Source: Methanobacteriota archaeon (lineage in GTDB: Archaea; Methanobacteriota; Methanobacteria; Methanobacteriales; Methanobacteriaceae). Taken from it: 64,000 nt of DNA. Positions within the stretch are counted from its first letter, which is position 1. The number at the start of each line of letters is the position of its first letter. This document shows, in pieces, positions 44,666 through 55,142 of this stretch. The stretch lies in the NCBI GenBank assembly GCA_029556335.1, contig JAKQFA010000006.1, forward strand, positions 124,001-188,000, read 5' to 3'. Below the pieces are notes generated by a model. It saw only the letters and a list, made by a program, of their open reading frames with translations, had not been told where the DNA came from and ran no database searches. The position numbers and the translations under genes were made by a program.

Positions 44666-44733
44666 TTACGATCCTCATTTTATAATGTTTGTTGAAGGTA
44701 TTCAGGGTTAATTAGATTTCAACAGTTATCTAT

Positions 44734-45816
44734 TTAATAATCCTTTAAAATCTCCACAAAGTGGTCAAAGAAGCTATCACTATCGTGTGGTCCTGGTCCT
44801 GCTTCTGGATGGTACTGCACGCTTTCAATGGGGAGTTCTTCATGTTTGATCCCTTCTGGAGTGTCATCATTCAAGTTTATCTGGGTTAACTTGAGGGGAA
44901 GATCTGATAAAGATTCAGGATCCACAGTGAAACCATGATTCTGGGAGGTTATGAATACTTTACCTGTTTCCAGATCCTTAACTGGTTGGTTTATACCACG
45001 ATGCCCGAATTTCATCTTGTATATTTTAGCACCAAATGCCCGAGATATTATTTGCTGTCCCATGCAGATACCAAATATGGGCATCTTTTCCTTCAGATCT
45101 TTAACGGTTTGAATTGCTTCTTTAACCCGGGTAGGATCTCCAGGGCCACTCGAAACCAGCATAGCATGGGGTTGGTAGTCCATTATCTCCTTGGGACGGG
45201 TGTGGTAGGGTAAAATGGTCACCCCGATCTCCCGTTTTAAAAGAGCGTTGATAATGTTGTTTTTTATCCCACAATCTAATATTACCACATTGTAGGAATA
45301 GTCCTCTCCTAAAATACGAGGCTTATCTACGCAAACCTCATCTACCAGGTCAATTTCTTCGATTCCAGGCTGACTACGGGCCATGTCCAGAAGTTCTTCA
45401 TCCTCAATTTCGGCAGTGGCCAGCGCCCCTTTCAACGTACCAAAACGACGTAATTTCAGAGTTAAGGAGCGGGTATCCACTCCACTTATACCTGGAATTT
45501 GGTATTCTTCTAAAAAATCTGATAAACTCTTTTCTGATAGACTGTGGGATGGGTGTAGGTTTTCATCACGCACCACATAGCCTTCAACCTTTATACCATC
45601 TGACTGGAACCATTCTGATGATATGCCACAATTTCCCTGCAGAGGATAGGTGGACATTAATATATGTCCTTTGTAAGATGGGTCGGTCAAAGATTCCACA
45701 TACCCAGTCATTCCAGTAGTAAATACTACTTCTCCTGTTTTAATAGTCTCAAAACCGAATGGTCTTCCTTTAAAAATAGTGCCATCTTCTAGAGCCAGTT
45801 TTGCTTCTTTAAGCAT
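44734..45816 (-). CDS. carA: carbamoyl phosphate synthase small subunit
   Basis: Glutamine amidotransferase that feeds ammonia to CarB; 360 residues. N-terminal domain: GRPFGFETIKTGEVVFTTGMTGYVE. Class I glutaminase: nucleophile Cys in PIFGICMGQQI, and the His/Glu pair in VQYHPEAGPGPHDS; AMLVSSGPGDPT is the oxyanion block. Start set by GGTGATGGC before the ATG. carA-carB is the usual order. Confidence 0.97.
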   Translation of the reverse strand: MLKEAKLALEDGTIFKGRPFGFETIKTGEVVFTTGMTGYVESLTDPSYKGHILMSTYPLQGNCGISSEWFQSDGIKVEGYVVRDENLHPSHSLSEKSLSDFLEEYQIPGISGVDTRSLTLKLRRFGTLKGALATAEIEDEELLDMARSQPGIEEIDLVDEVCVDKPRILGEDYSYNVVILDCGIKNNIINALLKREIGVTILPYHTRPKEIMDYQPHAMLVSSGPGDPTRVKEAIQTVKDLKEKMPIFGICMGQQIISRAFGAKIYKMKFGHRGINQPVKDLETGKVFITSQNHGFTVDPESLSDLPLKLTQINLNDDTPEGIKHEELPIESVQYHPEAGPGPHDSDSFFDHFVEILKDY

Positions 45817-45963
45817 GCCATCACCATGTTATTATCATCTGTTTAGTTCCCTTCACCTACTGATTATTAGATACTATGCCGCCCAATTTTATTTTTTTTA
45901 TCACAAATTTTCCTGTCTTAAATTGAATCGTAACTGGATTTATCAAATTCGAAGTTTGGATCA

Positions 45964-46398
<435 letters not shown>

Positions 46399-46420
46399 GA
46401 CTTTCTCCGTGAGTGATGAC

Positions 46421-46810
46421 ATGTGGAGTGACTTTTCCGAATACATAATCCAGCACTATTCACATGCCCATCGTATTGTGGAGGTGGGAGTGGGACGTTT
46501 TTATCCCGTGGCATTGGACCTCCAAAGGCGGCTTAAGGTGAATATCATCAGGACCGATATTAAACCTTGCCATCAGGACGTAGTCCAAGATGATATTACC
46601 CATCCTGACTTAAAAATATATAAGGGTGCAGAACTGATTTATTCGATACGACCTCCAGAAGAACTCCACCCCTACTTGCAGAAGGTGGCAGGAGATGTTG
46701 GGGCAGATTTGATAATAAAACCCTTTTACACAGACACTATAAACACTCCTAAAAAAATGAAACTTATCAATTATAAAAGAGCAGTATTCTTCCAGAGGTG
46801 CTCCCTTTGA
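46421..46810 (+). CDS. UPF0146 family protein
   Basis: 129 residues with a Rossmann-like start IVEVGVGRFYPVALDLQ, then IIRTDIKPCHQDVVQDDITHP and IYSIRPPEELHPYLQKVAGDV, the family's conserved blocks. It looks like a small nucleotide- or SAM-binding protein; no activity is established. ATG 46421 follows AGTGAT; a Met eight codons earlier would place two divergent start codons on top of each other. Its stop overlaps the P-ATPase start by 4 nt. Confidence 0.87.
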   Translation: MWSDFSEYIIQHYSHAHRIVEVGVGRFYPVALDLQRRLKVNIIRTDIKPCHQDVVQDDITHPDLKIYKGAELIYSIRPPEELHPYLQKVAGDVGADLIIKPFYTDTINTPKKMKLINYKRAVFFQRCSL

Positions 46811-49332
46811 AATGGCTTAAATTATCTGTCGATGAAACTTTGAAGAATTTGAATTCAACCAGAAGGGGCCTATCAGCTGCTGAGGCTCAAAAACGTAACA
46901 TGGAGTATGGTAAAAACGAACTGGTTGAAGAAGCAAAAACAGGACCCATCAGGTTATTTTTAGGCCAATTTATGGATATTCTGATACTGATTCTAATTAT
47001 AGCTGCAGGAGCTGCTTACTACGTGGGAAATACCCTGGATGCCATTGTCATACTTATTGTAGTGTTAATTAACGCGGTGGTTGGATTTGTCCAGGAATAC
47101 CGTGCTGAAAAGGCCATGGAAAAGTTAAAGGGCCTCATATCCAGTGAGGCAGTGGTGATCCGGGATGGGAAGGAGCAGAAGATCAGTGCTGGTGATCTTA
47201 CCCTGGGAGATGTTGTTCTTCTGGAAGAAGGGGACAATGTCCCTGCTGACATGAGGATCATAGAGAGTCACGACCTCCTAGTTGATGAATCCACCCTCAC
47301 TGGTGAATCTTTACCCCAGGAAAAACATACCGAAGCCATCTTGGAAGATGGTCACAGCCCGGCGAACATGGTGTTCATGGAGTCTGACATCTCATCTGGA
47401 CGTGGAAAGGGGGTAGTTGTTGAAATTGGTATGAACACCGAGATTGGTAAGATTGCGGAGATGATACAGGAAGAAGATGAAGAAACACCCCTCCAGCAGA
47501 AGATAGCACGCCTGGGGAAGATATTAGGATTACTGGCTTTAGTTGTCTGCACTATCGTATTCATCATTACCTACTGGCAGGGCACTCCTCTGGTGGACAC
47601 TTTTATGACAGCAGTTTCTCTTGCTGTGGCCGCTGTACCTGAAGGATTACCTGCCATTTTAACTTTAACCCTGGCTCTGGGTATGCAGAGGATGGCCCGG
47701 AGTAACGCCATTGTTAGGAAACTCCTGGCCGTGGAAACTCTGGGTTCCTGTAACTTCATATGCACAGACAAGACAGGAACTCTAACCCTGAACCAAATGA
47801 CGGTGAGGGAAACTAAGACTAATAAACTAGGCATGGTTTACATGATTTCTGCCTTATGTAACAACGCCACCATCTCCAAGGGCCAAGTTATTGGGGATCC
47901 CACAGATGCCGCTCTTCTTTTATATGCCAATGAGGCAGGATACAGCCGCCAAGAATTGGAACAAATCCATCCCCGACTACTGGAAATCCCCCTAGACAGC
48001 ACCCGTAAAAGGATGACAACGGTTAACCAGATTGATGGGAACCGTTTTATTCTGGTCAAGGGTGCTCCAGAGGTTTTGATACAGCAGTGCTCCCATGTAG
48101 AGGGAGGAAATAGGGCTTATTCCATAACTCCTGAAGATAATAACCTAATCATGGAAGACCTTAAACATATGACTGATAATGCCCTCAGAGTCCTGGGATT
48201 TGCCTACCGGAAGCTGGACCCTAGTGAAGATTTGTCTGATAAAGAATCTCTGGAAACGAACTTGATCTTCGCTGGACTGGTGGGAATGATGGATCCTCCC
48301 CGCCAGGAGGCCAAAGATGCCATTGCCATTGCCAATAAGGCGGGTATTAAGGTGGTAATGATAACAGGAGACCATAAGGACACTGCAGTGGCCATTGCAA
48401 AGGAAATAGGTATAGTGGGTGCTGATAATGATATAATTCTGACTGGGTCAGAACTAGATGTGCTCAGTGACCAGGAATTTATGGAAGTGGTGGATGATGT
48501 GCGGGTGTATGCTAGAGTGTTCCCTGAGCAGAAGGTGCGCATCGTGGAAACCCTCAAAAAGAATGGTAACGTAGCATCCATGACTGGAGATGGAGTTAAC
48601 GATGCTCCAGCTCTTAAAAAAGCTTCCATCGGAGTTGCTATGGGGAGTGGGACTGATGTGGCCAAGGAATCTGCGGATATGCTCCTTCAAGATGATAACT
48701 TTGCCACCATAGTGAAGGCGGTGCGTGAGGGAAGAACCATATTTGATAATATCCGCCGCTTTGTTAGATTCCAACTTTCCACCAACATTGGAGCCATACT
48801 TACCATCACATCTTCCTCCATAATAGGCCTTCCAGTACCATTCAACCCCATACAAGTCTTATGGATAAACATCATTATGGATGGACCGCCTGCCCAATCC
48901 TTAGGGGTGGAACCACCTGAAAAGGATGTTATGGAACGTCCTCCCCTGAAAAAAGAGATAATGTCCGGTCAAAATCTTATAAAAATAATCATTGCCGGGG
49001 TGGTGATGACCACCGGAACACTGGCACTTTATTACTTTTTACTGAGCAGTGGAACAGGCCTCATCAAAGCAATGAGTATGGCATTCACAGTTTTTGTCAT
49101 GTTCCAGATCTTCAACGTGTTTAACTGCCGATCTGCACAAGGGTTTTCCAACAGATTTCTGATAATAGCCGTAACTTCATCATTCTTCTTGCAATTAGCC
49201 GTAATATACACTCCATTTCTACAGGGAATATTCAAGACAACATCCCTTTCAGGCATGGATTGGATGATAGTTCTCCTGATTGCCAGTACCATACTGGTAA
49301 GTGATTTCATAGTTGGGAGGGTCTTAAAATGA
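46807..49332 (+). CDS. cation-transporting P-type ATPase, Ca2+ (IIA) type
   Basis: About 841 residues. TGES (STLTGESLPQE) in the actuator domain, phosphorylation site CTDKTGTLTLNQMT, hinge TGDGVNDAPALKKA, and PEGLPAILTL in TM4, the motif of SERCA-like pumps. TM6 reads NIIMDGPPAQSLGVEPPE, keeping the Asn and Asp that bind Ca2+. Ten transmembrane helices are expected; the C-terminal set is complete. TTG 46807 is preceded by GAGGTG and overlaps the UPF0146 stop (TTGA). The stop overlaps cobK (ATGA). Confidence 0.94.
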   Translation: MKWLKLSVDETLKNLNSTRRGLSAAEAQKRNMEYGKNELVEEAKTGPIRLFLGQFMDILILILIIAAGAAYYVGNTLDAIVILIVVLINAVVGFVQEYRAEKAMEKLKGLISSEAVVIRDGKEQKISAGDLTLGDVVLLEEGDNVPADMRIIESHDLLVDESTLTGESLPQEKHTEAILEDGHSPANMVFMESDISSGRGKGVVVEIGMNTEIGKIAEMIQEEDEETPLQQKIARLGKILGLLALVVCTIVFIITYWQGTPLVDTFMTAVSLAVAAVPEGLPAILTLTLALGMQRMARSNAIVRKLLAVETLGSCNFICTDKTGTLTLNQMTVRETKTNKLGMVYMISALCNNATISKGQVIGDPTDAALLLYANEAGYSRQELEQIHPRLLEIPLDSTRKRMTTVNQIDGNRFILVKGAPEVLIQQCSHVEGGNRAYSITPEDNNLIMEDLKHMTDNALRVLGFAYRKLDPSEDLSDKESLETNLIFAGLVGMMDPPRQEAKDAIAIANKAGIKVVMITGDHKDTAVAIAKEIGIVGADNDIILTGSELDVLSDQEFMEVVDDVRVYARVFPEQKVRIVETLKKNGNVASMTGDGVNDAPALKKASIGVAMGSGTDVAKESADMLLQDDNFATIVKAVREGRTIFDNIRRFVRFQLSTNIGAILTITSSSIIGLPVPFNPIQVLWINIIMDGPPAQSLGVEPPEKDVMERPPLKKEIMSGQNLIKIIIAGVVMTTGTLALYYFLLSSGTGLIKAMSMAFTVFVMFQIFNVFNCRSAQGFSNRFLIIAVTSSFFLQLAVIYTPFLQGIFKTTSLSGMDWMIVLLIASTILVSDFIVGRVLK

Positions 49333-50111
49333 GAATAATGGTGATGGCTGGAACCAGTGATGCCACTGTAGCCATAAAGAGGTTAAAAAGCTTGCAGGAT
49401 GATATTTACATTTTGGCTACCGCCGTCACCAGTTATGGTGCTGAAATAGCCAGATCAGCCGGTGCTGATGAGGTGATAAGTAAGCCACTCCCCCTGGATG
49501 ATCTGATTGGCATCATAGAAAAACACAAGATAGATGTTTTGGTGGACTCTACCCATCCCTTTGCAGCGGAGGCAACCCGTAATGCAATCCAGGCCAGTAA
49601 AGAAACTGGAATCACCTACCTCCGCCTGGAGAGGCCACCTACACAATTACCTGAAAATGTTCTAATCCACCAGGTAACTTCCTTCCCCGAAGCAGCCCAC
49701 CTTGCAAAAACAATCAGCAATGGTCGTATACTGCATCTGGCAGGAGTATCCACTCTACACTACCTCACAGAGGTAGTAGATGCTGACAAAATAGTGGCAC
49801 GTGTTCTTCCCAACCCCTATTCTGTAAAAAAATCCTTAGAAACTGGACTACCTGGAGAAAACATCATCGCCATGCAGGGTATCTTCACTCCAGAGTTCAA
49901 TAAGGCCCTTATCAGGGAATATGGTGCAAAATTGGTGGTAACCAAAGACAGCGGGGAGGTTGGTGGAACGCCCTCTAAGATTGAGGCTGCTCTGGAGTTG
50001 GAAATCCCGGTTATTGTGGTCCTCAGGCCAGAAATTTCAGAGTTAGATCAGGAGAAAGTATCAAGCAGTGTAGATGATATGATTAAAGAAATAGTTCTAC
50101 GAATGGATTAG
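49329..50111 (+). CDS. cobK: cobalt-precorrin-6A reductase
   Basis: Reduces (cobalt-)precorrin-6A with NAD(P)H on the route to cobamides, needed for the methyl-transferring corrinoid of Mtr. The 260 residues show VMAGTSDATVAIKRL, ATAVTSYGAEIA, VDSTHPFAAEAT, LRLERPP, LHLAGVSTL and VVTKDSGEVGGTPSKIEAA, all CobK/CbiJ blocks. The start overlaps the ATPase stop by 4 nt and has GGAGGG upstream. No other cobalamin gene is near. Confidence 0.94.
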   Translation: MRIMVMAGTSDATVAIKRLKSLQDDIYILATAVTSYGAEIARSAGADEVISKPLPLDDLIGIIEKHKIDVLVDSTHPFAAEATRNAIQASKETGITYLRLERPPTQLPENVLIHQVTSFPEAAHLAKTISNGRILHLAGVSTLHYLTEVVDADKIVARVLPNPYSVKKSLETGLPGENIIAMQGIFTPEFNKALIREYGAKLVVTKDSGEVGGTPSKIEAALELEIPVIVVLRPEISELDQEKVSSSVDDMIKEIVLRMD

Positions 50112-50162
50112 ATAGTATTTAATTAAAAATAGGAAGTTAAATTAATAAAAGTAAGCCTCAGA

Positions 50163-50207
<45 letters not shown>

Positions 50208-50330
50208 CGGCTTAATTTTTTATAGATTTAATTGAATGTAATTAATATTATAATCAAGAAAGAAAATATAATTTACAAATTATTTATTGTATTTTTGTAT
50301 AATATATTATTAAATTCTATCTCTGGTATC

Positions 50331-50578
50331 ATGAGTGATAAAAAGGACAGTCGCTTAGGCAGGAGATGGACTCTTGAAGAAGATATTCAGATGTGTAAAC
50401 TTCGAGAAAGGGTTAAAACTTTAAAGAAATAGGTAAACTATTAAAAAGAAGTCAAAAATCTTGTGCAACCCGTTACAGCAATCGTGGTTATACATTGAAT
50501 CCATTGAAGTTACTTTTGAACCTTTTGATTGTAATTATGTCTTTAATAACTGGTTTTGTTACTGAACCTATGACTTAA
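50331..50578 (+). pseudogene. frameshifted Myb/SANT-like DNA-binding protein gene
   Basis: From ATG 50331 the frame reads MSDKKDSRLGRRWTLEEDIQ and ends after about 33 codons. In the third frame the message goes on without break: FKEIGKLLKRSQKSCATRYS, then a hydrophobic end (LLLNLLIVIMSLITGFV) and TAA at 50576. Together these give a full helix-turn-helix unit of the Myb/SANT or homeodomain-like kind (RRWTLEED...KEIGKLLKRSQKS). A single lost A in the A-run near 50416-50419 restores the frame. It is either a recently broken gene or a sequencing error. Confidence 0.6.
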
Positions 50579-50653
50579 TTAATTAAAAAAAACCATCACT
50601 TGGAATACTGTTGAGGTAACTGGTCTGTGCACATAAACTTTGTATAACTTAAT

Positions 50654-51286
50654 TCATTTGCCAATAATCACTCTATCACCTAAGATGGCGGGAATGGTCT
50701 TTATGAATTGTTTTTTGTATTTTTTTGGTTCCTGGCTTACAAACCGATAATCCTCGGTGCTGGTTTTAATGGTTATATATGAAGGTCGTAAGGTTTTTGG
50801 CTTATCCATAATTACATTTATAATATCAGAATGAGGGATTACACGTACGCTTGGATCCTTTGCTGCTAATTCCTTAAAGTTAATTTGTTTGTTTTTTTGT
50901 TCAAGATCGGAATAATATTTTTTAGCAGCTTTTTTACCAATCAAATATCCTGATAGTCCTCCTGTCATCCACCCTGCAGTGTCTGCCATTGATCCAACCA
51001 TTTCGTAATTACCTAGTGCTGTTCCTTTACCTATGTAAATATTTTCATTAGTAAAGTATAGAGATCTTTTGGCATCTCTGCTAGGGTTTGGAATGTCCCT
51101 GTTTAGAAGCTTATGCGTGTTTGCATCATTACTAACATGCATGAGTTCTAGTAATATTTCTTTATCAAGTAACTCTTCATTGGTTTCTATTTGGTCTTGG
51201 GATATATTTTGTAGCTTTTCACCACATTCTGAACAGTAAATTGCATTGTCTATATTTTCATTACCACAGTTGTTGCAAAATACCAT
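50654..51286 (-). CDS. zinc-ribbon protein with PH-like domain
   Basis: About 210 residues. N-terminal ribbon MVFCNNCGNENIDNAIYCSECG, an acidic linker, then a domain with SLYFTNENIYIGKGTALGNYEMVG, a glycine-rich hydrophobic turn (TGGLSGYLIGKKAAKK), and IPHSDIINVIMDKP with SYITIKTSTEDYRFV, a beta pattern like bacterial PH (YokE-like) domains. Function unknown; the family is common in archaea. ATG 51286 has AAGGATGA upstream with a good spacer. Confidence 0.75.
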   Translation of the reverse strand: MVFCNNCGNENIDNAIYCSECGEKLQNISQDQIETNEELLDKEILLELMHVSNDANTHKLLNRDIPNPSRDAKRSLYFTNENIYIGKGTALGNYEMVGSMADTAGWMTGGLSGYLIGKKAAKKYYSDLEQKNKQINFKELAAKDPSVRVIPHSDIINVIMDKPKTLRPSYITIKTSTEDYRFVSQEPKKYKKQFIKTIPAILGDRVIIGK

Positions 51287-51576
51287 TTTTTTCATCCTTC
51301 CATTATCTTACTCAATATTTTATCGTGGGTAAGATCCTAAAATAAAAGCTTCTTTTATAAAATATATAAATCTATCGAGAAGGATAGAAACTTTTCCATT
51401 ACTTAAAAAAAAAGATCATAAACATTTTTCTTTTTTTGGATTAATGAACAATAGCTCAGTCCCCATTAACCGGATATTTTCATCAAACCAAATAAGTTAG
51501 TTTTCTAAAATAAATTATAATAGAATCTAAAATAAAAAAAAATAGGAGGATAAGTCCCTAAAATAATAATTGGAAA

Positions 51577-52809
51577 TTATCCGTACATAACCCCTGCTTC
51601 TTTTCGAATTTCTTCGTCTCTTTCCACACCCATTATCTTATCAACGGCATCGAGGAAGTCGTTTATGTTCACGATGGGCCTTTCTTCCCGTATGGCGAAC
51701 ATACCTGCTTCGGTACAGATAGCCTTCACATCAGCACCTGATGCTCCATCGGTAAGGGCAGATATCAGATCAAGATCCACATCCTCTTCCATGACCATGT
51801 TTTTTGTGTGTATTTTAAGAATTTCTCTGCGACCGTCTTCATTGGGTACTGGTACTTCTATGAACCGGTCAAAACGGCCAGGTCTTAGTAGGGCTGGATC
51901 CAGGATATCGGGTCGATTGGTAGCGGCCACTATACCCACATCACCTCGTGCTTCGAATCCATCCATCTCTGCTAAAAGTTGCATAAGGGTACGTTGAACT
52001 TCACGATCACCACTAGTGGAACTTTTAAGCCTTTTAGCAGCTATAGCATCAATTTCATCTATAAATATTATGCTGGGAGATTTTTCCTTAGCCAGTTCGA
52101 ATACTCCTCTCACTAGACGGGCACCTTCACCAATGTATTTGCGTACGAATTCAGAGGCCACGATCTTTATGAAGGTTGCATTGGTTTCATGGGCTACGGC
52201 TTTGGCCAATAAAGTTTTTCCGGTTCCGGGAGGCCCGTATAGAAGCACTCCTTTGGGAGGTTCTATACCTATCTCCTTAAATAACTCTGGTTTTTTAAGT
52301 GGCAGTTCCACTGTTTCTTTTATCTCAACAATCTGCTCTTCTAATCCGCCAATTTGAGCGTAAGACACCTCTGGTTTTTCTTCAACCTCCATACCAGTCA
52401 CTATGGGGTCTTTTTCTGATGGTAAGACGTTTACTATGCTGAAAGTCTGCTGATTAAGGGCCACTCTGGCTCCAGGTTCTAAGTCCTTATCATCCATGAA
52501 ACGTGAATATCCAATTACAAAATGGGGGCCGGTGCTGCTTTTTACCACTACTTTACCCTCATCTAGTACTTCAGTTACAGTGGCAATTACTAGTGGCGGA
52601 GATCGGAACCTTTCAATTTCTCCGCGGAGAGATTTCAGTTCACGGTCCAGCCTCATTTTTTCGTTTTCAATCAGAACCTTGTCTTTTTCTAATTTCCTAA
52701 CCTTCCACATGAGGTTACGTTTGGTTTTGGCATTTTCCTCTTTGAGGATTTTAATCTCTTTTTTCAGGTCTTCAATTTTCTTCAGAATGTTGTGTGATGT
52801 TTTTTCCAT
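51577..52809 (-). CDS. pan: proteasome-activating nucleotidase (PAN)
   Basis: AAA+ unfoldase that feeds proteins to the 20S proteasome; 410 residues. Coiled coil at 1-68, OB domain about 72-130, Walker A GPPGTGKT at 193-200, Walker B SIIFIDEIDAIA, arginine-finger block RPGRFDR. The last three residues, Met-Tyr-Gly, fit the HbYX motif that opens the proteasome gate. A single-gene unit divergent from the MBF1 gene. Confidence 0.96.
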   Translation of the reverse strand: MEKTSHNILKKIEDLKKEIKILKEENAKTKRNLMWKVRKLEKDKVLIENEKMRLDRELKSLRGEIERFRSPPLVIATVTEVLDEGKVVVKSSTGPHFVIGYSRFMDDKDLEPGARVALNQQTFSIVNVLPSEKDPIVTGMEVEEKPEVSYAQIGGLEEQIVEIKETVELPLKKPELFKEIGIEPPKGVLLYGPPGTGKTLLAKAVAHETNATFIKIVASEFVRKYIGEGARLVRGVFELAKEKSPSIIFIDEIDAIAAKRLKSSTSGDREVQRTLMQLLAEMDGFEARGDVGIVAATNRPDILDPALLRPGRFDRFIEVPVPNEDGRREILKIHTKNMVMEEDVDLDLISALTDGASGADVKAICTEAGMFAIREERPIVNINDFLDAVDKIMGVERDEEIRKEAGVMYG

Positions 52810-52950
52810 CTTAAATGTTCACTCCTCATTGATTTCTGGAAAAAAAATAATTTCTAACACTTTATTATATGATGCTTTCTATGGTCTTTAATAATATTTA
52901 AATATTGAGGTGTAGAATTATAAATTTAAGTTAAGATTAAAGGGATCGCC

Positions 52951-53424
52951 ATGAGATGTGAGATTTGCGGAAAAAAAATAATTGGACAACCAACAAAGAC
53001 CAAAATCGAAAGTTCGGTAATGAACACTTGTAAAGAATGTTCAAAATTCGGTAAAGTCCAAAGAGAACCTCCAAAACCACAGGGACAATTTAGAAAAACT
53101 TCACCCAGGCCTATTAGAAAATTCAGGTCAAAAAAACCATCATATGAAGTGATTGAGGATTATAACAAGGTTATAAGAGAATCCAGGGAAAAAAGGGGAT
53201 GGAGTCGTGAAAAACTTGCGGAAAAGATTTATGAGAAAGTATCCGTAATTAACCGCATTGAATCCGGCCGTATGATCCCGGATATGAAACTTTCCAGAAA
53301 ACTAGAAAAAATGCTGGATATCCATATTCTGGAAAAGACTGACGAAACCATCGACGAGGAAGTTAGTTCCAGAGATGTAAGGGAAGCAACTATTGGAGAC
53401 ATCGCCCGTATAAAAAGAAATTAA
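52951..53424 (+). CDS. multiprotein bridging factor aMBF1
   Basis: 157 residues: N-terminal zinc ribbon (MRCEICGKKIIG... NTCKECSKFG), a basic Pro-rich linker, and a Cro/C1 helix-turn-helix (IRESREKRGWSREKLAEKIYEKVSVINRIESGRM). Archaeal MBF1 links transcription and the small ribosomal subunit. A 14-bp palindrome AATATTTAAATATT lies at 52893-52906 in the divergent promoter region with pan. Confidence 0.94.
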   Translation: MRCEICGKKIIGQPTKTKIESSVMNTCKECSKFGKVQREPPKPQGQFRKTSPRPIRKFRSKKPSYEVIEDYNKVIRESREKRGWSREKLAEKIYEKVSVINRIESGRMIPDMKLSRKLEKMLDIHILEKTDETIDEEVSSRDVREATIGDIARIKRN

Positions 53425-53492
53425 TACGTGCTTGTTGTTAAATTATGAATAGTTAATTGGAAGAATTATGGAAAAAAATTTAGATCTACCAA

Positions 53493-53867
53493 TTACATCT
53501 TCTTTTCTATATTATGCCGCTTCTTATGGGAATAATAGCCCTTAAAATGGGGTAAATTTTGAAATTCAGAATTCATAGCAGCATATTCGGGATATTCTTC
53601 ACTAATGACCATTAAGTGGGCGGGGGGATGTATTTTCCTTATCTGGACAATACTTTGGGTAGTATCACTTTCCACCAGTACCAAAACGGAATGAGAAGAT
53701 TTAAACTTTAAATTCTGATTCATTATTCTTTTTGCAGTTTCATCAGCCATCTTTGATTGAATAATTCGTGGATTGCCTTTTATTTTAAGTTTAGCGTGCC
53801 TTTCTATATCTGCGAGGCTGTTTAGAATTTTATCTCTACTATCTGCTCTAACCATAATTAAGGACAT
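53493..53867 (-). CDS. DUF356 family protein
   Basis: 124 residues, opening MSLIMVRADSRDKILNSLADIERHAKL, then GNPRIIQSKMADETAKRIM and a C-terminal SEEYPEYAAMN block with a basic tail. Matches DUF356, a methanogen family of unknown role. GGTGA with 4-nt spacer sets the start. It is the last gene of the wall-synthesis block, 4 nt after the secreted protein gene. Confidence 0.78.
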   Translation of the reverse strand: MSLIMVRADSRDKILNSLADIERHAKLKIKGNPRIIQSKMADETAKRIMNQNLKFKSSHSVLVLVESDTTQSIVQIRKIHPPAHLMVISEEYPEYAAMNSEFQNLPHFKGYYSHKKRHNIEKKM

Positions 53868-53871
53868 TTCA

Positions 53872-55140
53872 TCACCGTCTCTTCTTCGTGAAAGAGGTTA
53901 GAAGGGTGCTTCTGAATAACACCAGAACTACTAGAATCAATCCCAGGGCGGTCTGCATATTTCCTACAATGTTTAGTATGGAAGAACTAAGGGGCAGATC
54001 CCAGGGTGGTGAAGTCCTTTTATCAGGCAATGCTTTATAGTAAACTCCAACGGCACGGGAATTCTCTCGAATGTTGATATCCTTGGCTTCGACGTAATTT
54101 ACTCCCACTAAAAGCCCGTTGTTAATATTGGAGTTGATATCTTGGGCGATCTTCGCTGCGTTAAAACCATTACGTTTCACCGAGTACTGCACAATTTCCC
54201 GGGTGGTTTCACTGATACCTGCAGCATCGGTCCCGTAAACCGAAACACTGATACCTTCACCAGTAGATGTAATAGATTTAACCAGGGCATCGTAGGCGTA
54301 GATGGTTTTAAGCTCTGTTCCGTCTAGAGGACAAGTTTGAAAGTTCTCTGACCCGGAATAGCCGACACTCCATCCACAAGTGGGACAAACTTTACTGTAA
54401 GGTTCGTTCATGGGAAAACCAGTTTCGTTAATATCAGGGGGAGTGAACATCTCCCCGGTGGTAATGGAAGAAGCTAAGTTAACTGCACCACCACCATACT
54501 TTTCTCCAGCATCATTGGAAACCTCCTTGAAAACCTCGCCCATAATGTCTGTAGCTGGATATCCATCTCGAATCATTTTACCAATCATAACTGCAGTTTC
54601 CTGGCGAACTCTTTCGGCTGTTCCATATTTAGGGTTTCCTTGGGTGTTTCTGAGGTGGATGATAGCACCTTTCTGTCCGGGTGGCAGTACCGCAAGTCCT
54701 CCTGATGCGGGGGTTACGGTTATGGTTCCACTGTTATCCACTGTTACAACATAAACATCGAAGGAACCACCTACCGCTGCTCCTATGGTAGGACCTCCAG
54801 TCATAATCCTAATCCCAGGGAAACTATTCGCTGCACTCGCAGCATCGGCTGCAGTGGCACCGTTTTCTAGAAGATTCAACGTCTTTACGATAGCACCTAA
54901 ACGGGGTGTCTGATTACCTTCACCCCCAGATAGAACTGCGAAGTGCTTATCCTTAGACATGATGAAGGTGGATTGGAGCATGTTTTTGGCGAAGGACATA
55001 CTTCCTGCCGCGGCTCCATTTGGATCTTTACCCGTGGGGTCGGTGATTATGACCACGTTCATGGTAGCTGCCGATGTATTCACCACCAGTATTAGGATGA
55101 TTAATAGGAACATAACCTTTATCAAGACGTTACCACTCAT
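53872..55140 (-). CDS. secreted or membrane-bound protein of unknown family in the pseudomurein locus
   Basis: About 422 residues. An N-terminal hydrophobic segment (IKVMFLLIILILVV) acts as signal or anchor; a second lies near the C-terminus (TALGLILVVLVLF) before a basic end, so both termini may be inside. The outer part has a Gly/Ala-rich alpha/beta stretch (TDPTGKDPNGAAAGSMSFAKNML, FAVLSGGEGNQ, GGPTIGAAVGGSF) and a knuckle with three Cys (VCPTCGWSVG... TCPLDG). I recognise no family. GGTGA 7 nt before the ATG at 55140; two nt separate it from the POTRA-like gene. Confidence 0.75.
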   Translation of the reverse strand: MSGNVLIKVMFLLIILILVVNTSAATMNVVIITDPTGKDPNGAAAGSMSFAKNMLQSTFIMSKDKHFAVLSGGEGNQTPRLGAIVKTLNLLENGATAADAASAANSFPGIRIMTGGPTIGAAVGGSFDVYVVTVDNSGTITVTPASGGLAVLPPGQKGAIIHLRNTQGNPKYGTAERVRQETAVMIGKMIRDGYPATDIMGEVFKEVSNDAGEKYGGGAVNLASSITTGEMFTPPDINETGFPMNEPYSKVCPTCGWSVGYSGSENFQTCPLDGTELKTIYAYDALVKSITSTGEGISVSVYGTDAAGISETTREIVQYSVKRNGFNAAKIAQDINSNINNGLLVGVNYVEAKDINIRENSRAVGVYYKALPDKRTSPPWDLPLSSSILNIVGNMQTALGLILVVLVLFRSTLLTSFTKKRR

Positions 55141-55142
55141 CT

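Noticed and set aside
41477..45816. carAB as part of the pseudomurein locus because the locus has a CarB-like protein
   Set aside because: carB is full length with both ATP-grasp halves and the regulatory domain, and pairs with carA; it is the ordinary carbamoyl phosphate enzyme.
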